64,000 nt of DNA from Piper betle. Lineage: Eukaryota > Streptophyta > Magnoliopsida > Piperales > Piperaceae. The notes beneath the pieces were generated by a model that worked only from the letters and a program-made list of their open reading frames with translations, made no database searches and had not been told where the DNA came from. The position numbers and the translations under genes are program-made. The stretch spans positions 124,001 to 188,000 of the forward strand of contig JAURVB010014595.1 in NCBI GenBank assembly GCA_033002965.1, in the 5' to 3' direction. Shown here in pieces: positions 37,454-49,100 of the stretch (positions are counted from its first letter, which is position 1; each line of letters opens with the position of its first letter).

Positions 37454-38790
37454 AGCAGTGAATTAGAAGATTTAAACTATAAATCGATCATTCTCATATA
37501 CTTGCTAAAAATATTACAGATAACAAATCTTTGAACGAAAAAAAAAACATGACCTAAAACATCAAATTGATAATAATGTTAACAAATGATAGTCATCCAG
37601 TCACTCGGTAAGCCCACATAATAAAAACCATTGATTCATAGGCTTTGGGCTTTGGAAGAAAGATAGTTAGGAAAGGGAAGTAAAAGCATTTGCTTTACCG
37701 GAGTTGAACGAAAAGAGCAGTCGACGGCGGTGGTTCAGGGCGATGGACGACGGTGCACTCGTCCTCGGTGTTAGATATGAGGAAGGAGACAGGTCTGTTA
37801 CTTTCCATGAGTGCCCATCACATTACCATCTTCATAAAAAAGGTTTTTCCGTCCATTCGTTCTAAAGCAATCATCAAATTTTCATTTTTCCAGAAAAGCG
37901 TGCTCGCCAATTGACCAGTAACCACTATTCTTAATAAACACAAATCAAATTTGGCGCCAGTTCTTCCCCCCTTTGGCAATGGTACATGAATTAGTTCATG
38001 AACCATGTTTGCTTTACTGGGCTTAAGAAGAACGAACAATAATTAAATAGGAGATTTCTGCCATTCATCTTCCTCGGATACTCTATTATCAGGACTAAAA
38101 GTGAATAGTCCATACCCAATCTTCTTCCTCGGGCTAAAAGTGAATATCCAGTTTTATTTGAATTTATTTTCGACTTTGTTCAAGATAATTGGCCTTCGTT
38201 TAAAATAAGGACTCCATGTTGGGGCTCACTTGCTCAGAGAATGTGCATCATCTGCTTCAAATATATTTCTCACATTTATTTCAAGTATTGTTACTATACA
38301 TGTACATCTTCAAAATTGAATTGTAAACATATACAGTACACAAAAAGCTAGGAAGATAAGTTGCCTATTTAACCTGAATAAGTATGCATCTTCTGGAAGA
38401 AAGCAAGATTGCGGCGCACAACGTGGCCTCAATCCCCATTTACAAAAGACTTCAAAACTAATCTTTACAGAATCAACGACCATGGTGATTGCTTCCACTG
38501 CCCACTCCATGGGGTCCCTGCAACCAATCACTGGGGAAGCAAAACTCAGTGCTAAAAACTCTACGTCAGGAAAAAGAGAAAACTCTTACCACAAGCTGAA
38601 CAAACAACAGCTAGCTGAGGAGCAATGCTTTTCAATTTTGTTGTTAACAGGTGCCCCAGAAGTCGCAACGGGCCTACGACTTGTTTGGAAAATGCTATGC
38701 TCGCTACACACACGTTACAAGAACTCATACCTAATTTTTAACGTTGACAGTCTGTAACCAGCTTCTTCTAAGGCAATATATATTTATATG
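37454..38790. other. Intergenic, chimera flank and CCCH gene 3' flank
   Basis: No recognised gene. A minus-strand open stretch (37818-38039) and another (38310-38531) match no family I know. The part next to 38790 is likely the 3'UTR of the CCCH zinc-finger gene. Confidence 0.45.
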
Positions 38791-41188
38791 TTATTCATAG
38801 ACAGTAATCTTATTCATGATGCCAACGGGTTTCATGAGCTTGGCCATATCATCAAAGAGTAATTCAGACACTTCGCTATGGAGTGAATATAGGCGCGACC
38901 TTTTTAAATCTCTAGTTTCATCCACTTCTTGGGGACCAACAAGGCTTATGTAATCTGACTCTGGGTATCTTCCATCACATAAAATGCTCTCAACGCCCAC
39001 AACTTCTATAGAATCTTCTCCAATTGATGTCTCCAATTCACCCCCATTCAGCAATTCACTTGAACCAAAGTAGCGACCTTTGTTCTTTTGCTCCTTGCAC
39101 CGTTTTCGTTTTCTATTTCTGTTCAAATTTTTTGGATGGTGAAGTTTGCATGCAGTACCCTTTGGGCAAATACCATCAATCTCAAAGGATGGGCACACAT
39201 AAGTATGCCTCTTGCAACACTGCATAGTATAAAGCTAGTAAAAGTTAGGTAATATGCCTAAATAATTATTAGTAGAACTAACTAATGCTAGAAAAAGAAG
39301 AATCAACAAATGATAGCGGCCAAAGGTTGCTGCTAGTGCAGTAGTTGCTTCATCGTTTAATAACTGCTCTTGCAGAAGTGTACCTTGTCACCATCTGAAC
39401 AATATCCTCTTAAAAATCCTTCACAAACAGAAGCATCTTTATTTACATTTACATGACGGTAAGGACAATTTTCATTGATACATAATCCTGAAACAAGATT
39501 GTAGAAACGATTCACATAAATGTCTAACACATTTCACTGTTGACAGAAGTTCAAAAAAATATGACCCAAGCAACGAGGTTAAATACTGACCTTGGAGAAA
39601 GTAAGAACATTCAGGCATTCTTTCTGGAAGCACCTGTAAGACATTGTTTGCTGTAAGCAAGGAAATCATAAAGAAGACCCCACAGTAAATGGAGTTATAC
39701 TTCATAAATAGCTTGAGATATGAGACAACAAACAATTCTCACTCTCATATGGTTAGAAATCAGATAAAAAAACAACTCATGGTCAGACACCTAGGTTTTC
39801 AATGACTTGTATACCAGGACGAAAAATACCACCCATTTATGTTTACTTCATTTACTTATCTAAAGTTCATCAAATATTGCATGAAATATTAGACAGCAGT
39901 TGCATGATGATCAATTCTACAGTTCATCAACTATTGCATGAAATATTAAAAAGCAACTCCATGATGGTCTAATACAGCAAAGTACTGACATGATCATTAA
40001 GGTTATTACATCAGTTTAAATCATAAAACAATATGAAGGAGTCGCTTTACCTTATGAGTCAATTTGCAATTACTATCACAGCATACACCTTTAAGAAACT
40101 TTGTACAAACTGCTATTTTATCTGGGTCATGGATATAAGGACACTTTCCATTTTCTTTTCTGCATTTTCCAAATCTTGTGAAGAACTGACAATACTGCTG
40201 TTTCTTGGCCAATCGCAATCTAGCATTGTGCAAACTCCACCTGATTTTCTCATTAGCTAAGATTCGTTTGAATCTTTTTGGATCTCTTACAAGCTTGTTC
40301 CCATTGCCAACTCGGACATACCTGATCATCAGTAAGTTGCATAACAGAGTTTCACATGCGACAACTTAGTTACAAATTAACATAATGTAGGGAAAAAGCA
40401 AACGAGTTAGCAGATTGACCAATTAGTAAAAAGAAGAATGTGTGCACGTACTCATCATTTCCAATTACCAATCTTCTTGGTATATAGCATTTTTTGGTAG
40501 CAATTCCAGATTCAGCACCAGCTTCACCAGATGATTTATCGTCTACAAAAAAACAAAAGCACAAGGCTAATTGACCATTAATTAATTGACATGCATCAAC
40601 CAAACAAAACAAGATTTATAGAAAATTCTTTGACAAATTCTTTCTTTTAAACACCTGAAATTCTAATAAGAGTCTTCTTTGCAGCATCCATCTTGTATTT
40701 AAATGTGCCAATTCGAAAGATATGCTCACCTGCAGATATAGGTACAGCTTTCCCGTTACCAGAAAGTAACTTAATATAATTATGGCAAGGGCCAAAATAC
40801 CCAAATGACAAATCTAAATATGCATAGGAAACAACCACAGTGATATACCGCAGTCCTTCAAAATATCAACCCAACAAAGAGACTTCGTAAAAATGAACAA
40901 ATTTTGTTTGCATCACCTGCAACAGTAGCAACCTTTCGATCCTTCTTTTTCTGAGTAGCAGCAACAGCAAGTGTAGCCTCCTAAAGTCAAAATTAATGAA
41001 GCAAGAGCTATAGCATATTCCATTTCCAAATATTATGCACATAAAGAAGCACAGAAAAATCAAAATTAATGAAGTAAGAGCTATAGCATATTCCATTTCC
41101 AAATATTATGCACATAAAGAAGCACAGAAAAATCATCCACAAGTTCACCCTTCGACGAAAATCTAATAATAATAATAATAGTAATAAG

Positions 41189-41222
<34 letters not shown>

Positions 41223-44200
41223 AAGACTAAAATAATAATAATAATAAGTGCATTGATTCCTTAATTAAGAGACAACCAAGAGGGACAGAACATGACACTT
41301 CAGTCTCCTTCAACCTTGAGTGCAATTTGTTTGAATGCCTCTATAGAAGGCTCGTGAACATGGGAATTAGCATATTTTGGTAGGCAGACAGGTAACCAGT
41401 GATACCAGGTGGTCAAGAACACTAGAAACAAAGTGGAGCAACACCTATTGACATGCCATGTTAGCAGCAAATTTCAAAATTTTGTGTACCAATACACATC
41501 ACTGTCAGCATTGTTATCATCATCTCTAAAAGCCTTATCGCAGCACTTCAACATATACCTGGTGCACTTAAATGCTAATAAAGAATAAATTTTGTAACAA
41601 GTGTAATCTTTACTGTGCTTAAAAAGCAGATAAAATGCCAAAATGCACCGCATTTTAAATAAAAGAAATCTACTGATAATGTGCGAGTATTTCACCTTAC
41701 TAGCCTTTTTTGATCGCCTTTCAATTGATTTGGACCATTTCAGATTAGACCCACCAATACTTAAAACCCTTGACTTCCTTATAGAAAAGCCATTCTTTGA
41801 TTTTGTATATAATGTATCTCTCTTTCGGGAAATTTGAAGCTTCCTAATCAAGCAAAAAGATATGTTTAAGTGGCAAAATATCTCACACACTGAAACGCAT
41901 TAAACCCCTCAACAATTTGAAGCTTTATGTACCTGATTATGGACAAGGATGGCTTATCCGAATTCACCCTAAAATTATTAAATGAGCGCTTCCAGTAAGT
42001 AGATCTTTTCCATGGAAAGAAAAGAGGCAAGAACTGATAACGCAGTGATGCATTTGTCTTGCTTTTGCTATCAGATGATTCTTTACTAAGCGTCCATACC
42101 AAGGAAGTTTTTGATGGATGCTCTGAAACTGCATTTGGAAGTTAAATGACAATCAAGTACATGAGAACAGCACTTAGCAAAACTTCTCAACAAAACATTA
42201 AAAACAATACACAAGCTTTTGTAAGAAAGTGTCCCATTCACATATGAATTTCAGTGTTCAACAAAGATTCACCTGAACCAGCTCTTTTATAAACAATGAA
42301 AGAGCAAAGCAAAAGGTCAAACTAAATATTTCATTCATAAAAATTGCTGGACAAAGACTTTCTGATGTGAAAATAAATGATTTATGATCACAAATATGAA
42401 AATACGAATAACATAGAAATCCATATTAAGTTCCAAAGAAATAACACACAGGTTAATGCACAAACCTAGAAATAATTCACAGGTTAATGCACAAACCTTT
42501 ATTATGTTTTCTTTTGCCAAAATTTCTGTTGTACTTCAAGGAAGGAAGCAAGTGAGTGTCCCTCTGACTATCTAAACTTAAACTATCTTCCTGCTTCTCA
42601 TTGCTTTTTAAGGTTCCAACATTGCGAATGATTTGATTATTCTTACTCTTGTAGTAAACACTGGCAGGAACTTTCGGTACTTCATGAGCCTTGTCCTTAA
42701 CAGAGTCTGATACTTCACTTCTTGAAGAAGACACCAGCTGATTGGTCTTTTGTTTAACATATGTCACCCTATTTTTCAAAACATTAGTCTTTAATTTCTC
42801 ATCATCCCAACTGCAGCCTTCTGACTGGCAAGTGATCAAATTAGTAGTCCTATATTCAGGTAATTTGGTAGCAACAGAAGCTTCACTCTTATTAACTTCT
42901 GAGACTCTGGAAACAGATCTTTGAAACTTGTTATTGAAGAGAGGGGAGTCTTAGGCCTATCAAGCAAACGATGACTACTTTCAGCATCTACGGCATTATG
43001 CTTTTCTTCACCACAGCTGGTTTTCAAATTAGATCTGGTCTGTGTCAAAGCATTAGTTGTGGAAGCCTTCCTTACCAAGGAATTGCCTTTACGAATATAA
43101 GACGCCGCCTGAATCTGATGTTCTCTTGACAGCTCATTGGGCCGGGAACCAGAACAAGCTTCATGCACGGGTGAAGGAGAAGGAGAAGAATGGCTACTCC
43201 CCTCTCGGTGCCATGCTCGTGCTCTCTTAATATCTCGAGTAGAAGGCACTGAGCTCTTCTGCTTCGGAGTGCCAAAGAGAAGTTTCCCTGAGGAGGAAAA
43301 ATAGGTACAGTTCTTCTTGTTGAAGTCTTAGAAATAGCAGGAGTAACTATAGGTTTCCTGGTAGGAGGCAAAGGAGGTAAAACAATCTTATCGAGCAAGC
43401 CATCTACTTCAGGATCAGCTTCAGGTTTTGAAATACTTTCAGAATCTGGATTTGCGGGGACTGCATCTCTATCCAAGGATGGAACCACTATATTTTCCAG
43501 CTTGCCAGAATTGGGAGTTTCTTTCGACTCAGATCCCATTCCATTATCCCCATAAGAACAGCATGCTTTTAGATCCACTGGATTCAAATCCTTAGCTGCT
43601 GTCAAGGAAGTACTAGAGATCTGAACATCCATGAAAACAATCGAGCTATCCGGACATTTGATTCCTGCAAGTCCATCTGAAAAGACTTCCTTACCTTGCT
43701 CATTGGAACTCACTGAAGGAAGTTCTGAAGGTCCCTCACAACGAACCGAATCACATTTATTATCAGGAAAAGAGTCAAAGTGTCGTGGCAAAGTCAAAGA
43801 ATCAGATTGTAATTCCACATTAGAAGATTGCTCAATCCCATTAGAAAGCAACTCAATGACATCATCAACCCTAGTTACAATTTCTGTTGGGCTTACTTTC
43901 TCGGAAGAAGCCTCTTTGCCAGCATCCAAAGTTATCAGGTCCCCAACGTTGCCCACAGATAACTCCGTGTTTGAGCTCTGAACCAAAAGTGAAGCCTTTT
44001 CACAAGAACAAGGCTCCAGCATCATCTCGGCTTCTCCGTCTTTGGCTATAGCATGAACCGCCATCGAATCGTTTTTGTCATCAGACAAAGAATTAGAACT
44101 TTGTACGAAAGTCAAAGTATCGGTTCCTAGCATCAGGTTAGCGGACTGCTCACCGCCATTAGATAGTATCTCATTGGCGTCGCCAACATTTACAATGTCA

Positions 44201-45239
44201 ACAATTTCAGTTGAGCTTTCTCTAAAATCTACTTCGCTTGCATGAAATATTTCTTTGTTCTCCTCCAACACGACAGAAACACTTGAAGGAATCACAAATT
44301 CACCTAATTCAATTTCCATCTCACCTGAATTGGTGCAATTCGCACCCGAAGCATCTCTGCCAACATCGCCAGCAGACAAAATATGATGCAAAATTGAAGC
44401 TTTTTCATCTAGGCATGGCTCCAATATTTTGTCGGCTTCCCCATCTTCGGCCACAGCACGCACCACCATCGACTTTGGCTCGATCGAAGGGACCGAGCGC
44501 TTCGCCTTTATGTGATTGTTCTTCTTCGCCGACGCCCGGGATACGCACGCATCTGAATCTCGCGAGCCTGCCGACTGCGGCTTCTTGAAAATTCCGATCT
44601 TCGCCGGCGTCAATGGCTTCCTGGGGTTCTTGCCGCCGTTGGGGACGAACTTCTTGCCACCAAAGGAATTCGGCAAGCCAACCTTTTTCTTCCGATTAGG
44701 GTTTTCGTGATGGTAGATCCCGGTGACATGCCCGAGCCGCTCTCGGACGGGAGGCCGAAAAATGCGATCTTTAACCCTCCTTCGGAAGTGATGATTGTTG
44801 CCGTCGCCGGGGGAGAGCGGGCGGCGGTCAGGCTCCAAAAGGAATCGGAGAACCTGCGGCCGGGGCAGCGGAAATCGCCGCCGGAATGGCGGAGAGGCTC
44901 CCAGTGGAAGTTGGGCAGGCGGTCGCGGTCGTCGGAGTCGGGAGAGAAGGAGCCGTCAAAAAGCGGAAGAGGAGCAGGAGGAAGAGAGTGATGGTGGGGG
45001 TGGCAGGGAGAGGGAGAAAGAGGGTGGCGAGGGAAGAAATCAGTGGAAGGAGGCGGCGGCGGCGGCGGTGGGATGCGGTTGTATTGGTTGAATAATTGGG
45101 GGTGGTGAGGGTAGTGGTGGTAGAGGTCGGGGTGGGGATGGGGGTGGTCGAAAGGGAGAAGAGGGAAGCCGTCGGGGAAGAGTCGGGAGGAGGGCTGGAT
45201 GTTCGGGTAGAAGGGGAAGGCGTGAGGCGGCGGATCCAT
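38791..45239 (-). CDS. CCCH zinc-finger protein (ZC3H3 / AtC3H7-like)
   Basis: A predicted RNA-binding protein; animal ZC3H3 homologues act in mRNA 3' processing and export, and transfer of that role to plants is inference. Ten exons are readable: 42497-45239, 41933-42128, 41696-41843, 40917-40980, 40655-40729, 40452-40542, 40051-40321, 39591-39633, 39384-39487, 38791-39219. The long first exon encodes a Pro/His-rich N-terminus (MDPPPHAFPFYPNIQPSS) and a low-complexity Ser/Glu-rich middle. Five CCCH fingers follow: CQFFTRFGKCRK..CPYIH, CTKFLKGVCCDSNCKLTH, CSYFLQGLCINENCPYRH, CEGFLRGYCSDGDKCCKRH and CPSFEIDGICPKGTACKLHH. Before them sits the conserved IRYVRVGNGNKLVRDPK-type block. Exon 1 changes frame at about 44780-44900, at the T-run 43283-43285 (before GTPKQK) and near 42936-42946. 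A 73 bp tandem duplication lies in intron 3. Confidence 0.9.
40987..41132. repeat. 73 bp tandem duplication, two copies
   Basis: The 73 bp unit starting tcaaaattaatgaag at 40987 is repeated directly at 41060 with a single difference seen (gcaag versus gtaag). The near identity indicates a recent duplication. It lies in intron 3 of the CCCH gene, just upstream of the acceptor for exon 4. Confidence 0.9.
41166..41250. repeat. AAT / GAA microsatellite cluster
   Basis: AAT repeats, then about ten GAA units (41192-41225), then more AAT units, in intron 3 of the CCCH gene. Confidence 0.9.
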
Positions 45240-46116
45240 TGTCGCCGGCCGGCGGAATCAGCGAGGAGGTGGAGGGGACGGCGGAGGAGTATCTTTATTA
45301 TAATTTACCTGGTGGTCAAGAAAGGCGCCTCCTCTTACATTAACACGAAAAGGATACATTTATTAATTGGACCTCACCAGGTATGTAATTAAGTTAATCA
45401 ATTAATAAATTAATTAATTAATTAGCGGTGGTATTAGTTGGTACTTGGTCGTAACTGCCCCAACTTGCTGCTCCTGTTCCGGCCTAATTACTATATTTAT
45501 TTTTTAACTTAGTCATAAATTATCTATTTTGAGCCATATTTCTATCACAATGACTCTATAATCTACATTAAATATTAAATACATATTATTTTTATATAAA
45601 AAAATTAAATTTGTATCAAGCTTAACCACTTAAAATTTTCACATTTTTTCAAATTCTTATTACGCCAACCAAACCCTTCCTTAGTAATAATTTTCTAGAA
45701 ATTGCTTAATATCAACCATGCCTTATGTATAAGTATAAATAATATATAAATATTATCGTGACGAGTATATATTTTTTATTATTTGAATAAAATTATCTTT
45801 ATCATATGACCATCCATCTTTGTAATATAATTGTTTATTTTAAACATAATTGACACAAAAATTACATTTTTTATTTTTCTATTTAACATATTGTAGTCAA
45901 GAATTTTTAATTCATAATTAATATTTAACCCATATTTTATATTTTAATTCATAATTAATATATTATATAATGCTTGCGATATTATGATATAACGATAATA
46001 ATACCCGCCAACTTGGTTAAACCCTGAAGCAGGGAGTGAGATTGGGAGAGTTAGGCTTTCTAGCCATCGGATTTTCCCGCGGCGGCGTCTGAGCGGCGGC
46101 GGCGGCGGCGGCGGCG
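45240..46116. promoter_or_regulatory. Divergent intergenic region between CCCH gene and CIP111-like gene
   Basis: An 877 bp region between two start codons on opposite strands (45239 minus, 46117 plus). The middle (45480-46000) is AT-rich and both edges are GC-rich, as expected for two 5'UTRs. Both promoters must lie here, possibly as a shared bidirectional promoter. No single TATA box stands out. Confidence 0.6.
46092..46116 (+). repeat. CGG trinucleotide repeat abutting the start codon
   Basis: About eight CGG/GGC units run directly into the ATG of the CIP111-like gene, so they form the 3' end of its 5'UTR. Confidence 0.9.
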
Positions 46117-49100
46117 ATGCCACCCAAAGCTTCCAGGCGCAACCGTCCTTCTCCAACTTCGACCAAGCCCTCCTCATCCCCCTCCTCCCCTTCTCCGTCC
46201 TCTAGGTTCTCGTCTCCTCTACCGAACCCATCTCCTCCTCCTCCCGACGACGACGACGGATACTCCCAAATCATATCGTCTCTCCTTCACTCCGCATCCC
46301 TCAAGTTCCCCTCTTTCCTCTCCACATCCGCACTCGTCGCTCGAATCGTCGATGTCGCTCCACCCTCCCACGCTCACTCCGCCCTCGTCTGGCTCCCCCC
46401 TCCCGCCATGGCCTCAGCTTCCATTCTCCCCGGCTCCCTCGTTTCGGTATTTCCTCCTCCCCCCTTCCCTCCTTTTTTTTTAAAAAAAATTCTTGTTCGA
46501 TATTATCTACACTCAGTTCTAATCTGCTGAAAACCAAATAGATTTGTCAATTTGAATTCATTTAATGAAAATGCCTGCCATTGATAAGGGACATATGACG
46601 TATTGCGTGCACAATCGACCTTTCTTGCCGTCTTGATGCAAAAATTAAGCTTTTTAATGTCACTGTAGGAATTTTGCGTGCCTGAAAATTGATCTGGAGT
46701 GGCACTTATGAACTGGGTTGTGATAAATATGCTTGAGGACTGGCAAGTTGGGTCCATTTAATTGTTGAATCTGTGGTATTCTTGTTATAGAAGTTATTGG
46801 TGTCTAAACTGACACACACGAATCTTCCTTTGTTGATGCTCAATGGTACCAATTAACTTCACTTGCTCTCAAGTCTTTTATATTTATGTTAATATCCGGT
46901 GGGCTTGTTATTGTATTTGCTCGTTAATAGGAATATTAAGAGTAGCTTCAAATTATGGATGCCGAATTCTTGTTTTGCAGCATCATTTTTTCTTTGTGGA
47001 TGGAGGTTTTTTAGCTTATCACCTTACAGTCAAGGTAGCCTCCTTACTTGAATGTTTATTTTTGCCTCAGATTTCACTTCCTGCCTCAACAAACCGTTCT
47101 TTAAGCAAATCCCCCTTACCTCATTCTCTGAGGAGTACGAAAAACAGCTGGGAGTCAAATTAATTCATAATATTGACCATGCAGGGAGTTCCTTTGTTCT
47201 TGCAGTTGCCTATCCTTCGTGTAAGGTTTGGAACTACTTTATTTTTTGTTGGATAGTTAGAAATGCTACTATGACTTTGGATTTTTAAGTTAAGTTGTGA
47301 TGAATGAGGTATACTTAGTTGAGCCAAGATGGTTGGCCATAATTTTTGTGTCTAATACTATTTTTACTTGAGGGTTATGGTGTTTTCTTTGATAGTTTCT
47401 ATCATCTTACTTCATCATTTGCAATGCATTTTACAGGTTGTGAAAAATGAGGTAAAGTTGTCCTGGAGTCTCTCGTGCAGTATGGGACATCTTACTTTGG
47501 GCAAAATGGCGTTTATATCTCCTATTCAAGGTCAAGCTTGGAGTGGAACAGACAGTTCACCTACTGCAGACAGTGCTTATCTTTCTTCCATCTCGCTCTG
47601 CAAATGTTCGGATTTATTTCTGAAGTTGATTCATGTGGATAACATGTTAGCTGGTTGTGATAGAAAATCAATTTTTGTTAACCGTCTTGACACAAATAAA
47701 AGTATCTTCAAGAATGGTGAAGCTTCTCCTGCCATGCCACATGCTTCATTTTCAAAGTCAACAATGAATTATGCAAACACATCTAATATGGATACAATAG
47801 AATTAGCTATTGAGGATGACCAGAACAAAGGAGTTATGCAATCATTCTTGAATTATTGGCTTTCTTCTCGTCCTTTGCTCTTGGGAAATCTTGTCTGTAT
47901 GCCGTTATGTGGACAGTTATGTACTTTTTGGTGGAGAAAGCAAGAGAATTGAAATTGAATTCATTCAGTAAGGGTAATGATTCAACCCCTTCGAATCATG
48001 TTGATGCTGCTTTAGTGGTTGGCCCAAAGTCACGTATACATATGCTTCCATCAACTAGAAAATGCATGGATAATGGAGAAGAAAAATGGCCTGCCGTTGT
48101 GAAGTTGGGTGGCCTATCTAAAGAGATGAAGATAATATGTGAAAAGGTTATTAATACTTCTAACATGCATATGCTCTTAATTGATGAGTTTTCTGTTTTC
48201 CATTTGAATGTAAAGTCCATAAATGGCATACGAAATGCGTGTTACCTAGTACCCTAGCTAGGATAAGCTGTAGAAAATGATAACTGCCCTAATGAACTGT
48301 CCTATTTTTTGTGCGCGTGAGATAAGAGTTTTGATTGTTTGAAACTGCTGTCATATTAGACACTTTTGTGTGATAAGAATTATGAAATAGGCGTGGAATG
48401 GGTGCATGTTAACCAACATAATATACTTCTTGTGTGCTTTCTTGTTTGTTTCTGTATATCATTGTTCATGCTGTTGATTATTACTACAAATGCATTTCTT
48501 AGATTCGCCATTGTGAAAAGTACACTGGGATTCTCGTTTATGGTCCACCTGGCACTGGAAAAACTTCACTGATTCGTAGTTGTGCTTATGAAGCTGGAGT
48601 TAAACTCTTCTCAGTTAGGGGGCCGGAGATCATAACTGAAGATTATGGAAAGAGCGAGGAAGCACTGATTAAGGTCTACAATGATGCTAGGAAGGAGGCT
48701 CCTTCTGTGGTAAGTTTTGTTGGTTATTTCTTGATAATCTCGGCTATAATTTTGGATAATAGCTTTGATGTAAGCCTTTTTAAGAATCTTTTGCTTAGGA
48801 ACCAAATTATTGATGATTGGGTTTAATTATGCACCTAGTTGTAAGTACTTATCTGACCTTCATGGTCGGTTTTAACTTCTAAAAAGTTCATACTTGATCA
48901 ATGGCCTTTGAAAATGGATTCAGTTGGTTTGTATTTCCTCTATTCAGTTGCTGAGAATTGGCTAAATATCTATTCATCCAAGTTCTTTATCTTTAAGACG
49001 AATACAACTTAAATCTAGCCTTTTTGGTCTTGTCACTGTTGAAAATCTTTCTTGAAAATCATGTAAGCTCAGAGACTTGCTTCAGAGGTTCTTCTGTATG

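Noticed and set aside
37818..38039. 73-residue minus-strand open frame near the dUTPase/GST chimera
   Set aside because: No similarity to dUTPase N-termini, to the GST N-terminal domain or to any family I recognise. I could not link it to the chimera by splice sites in the right phase.
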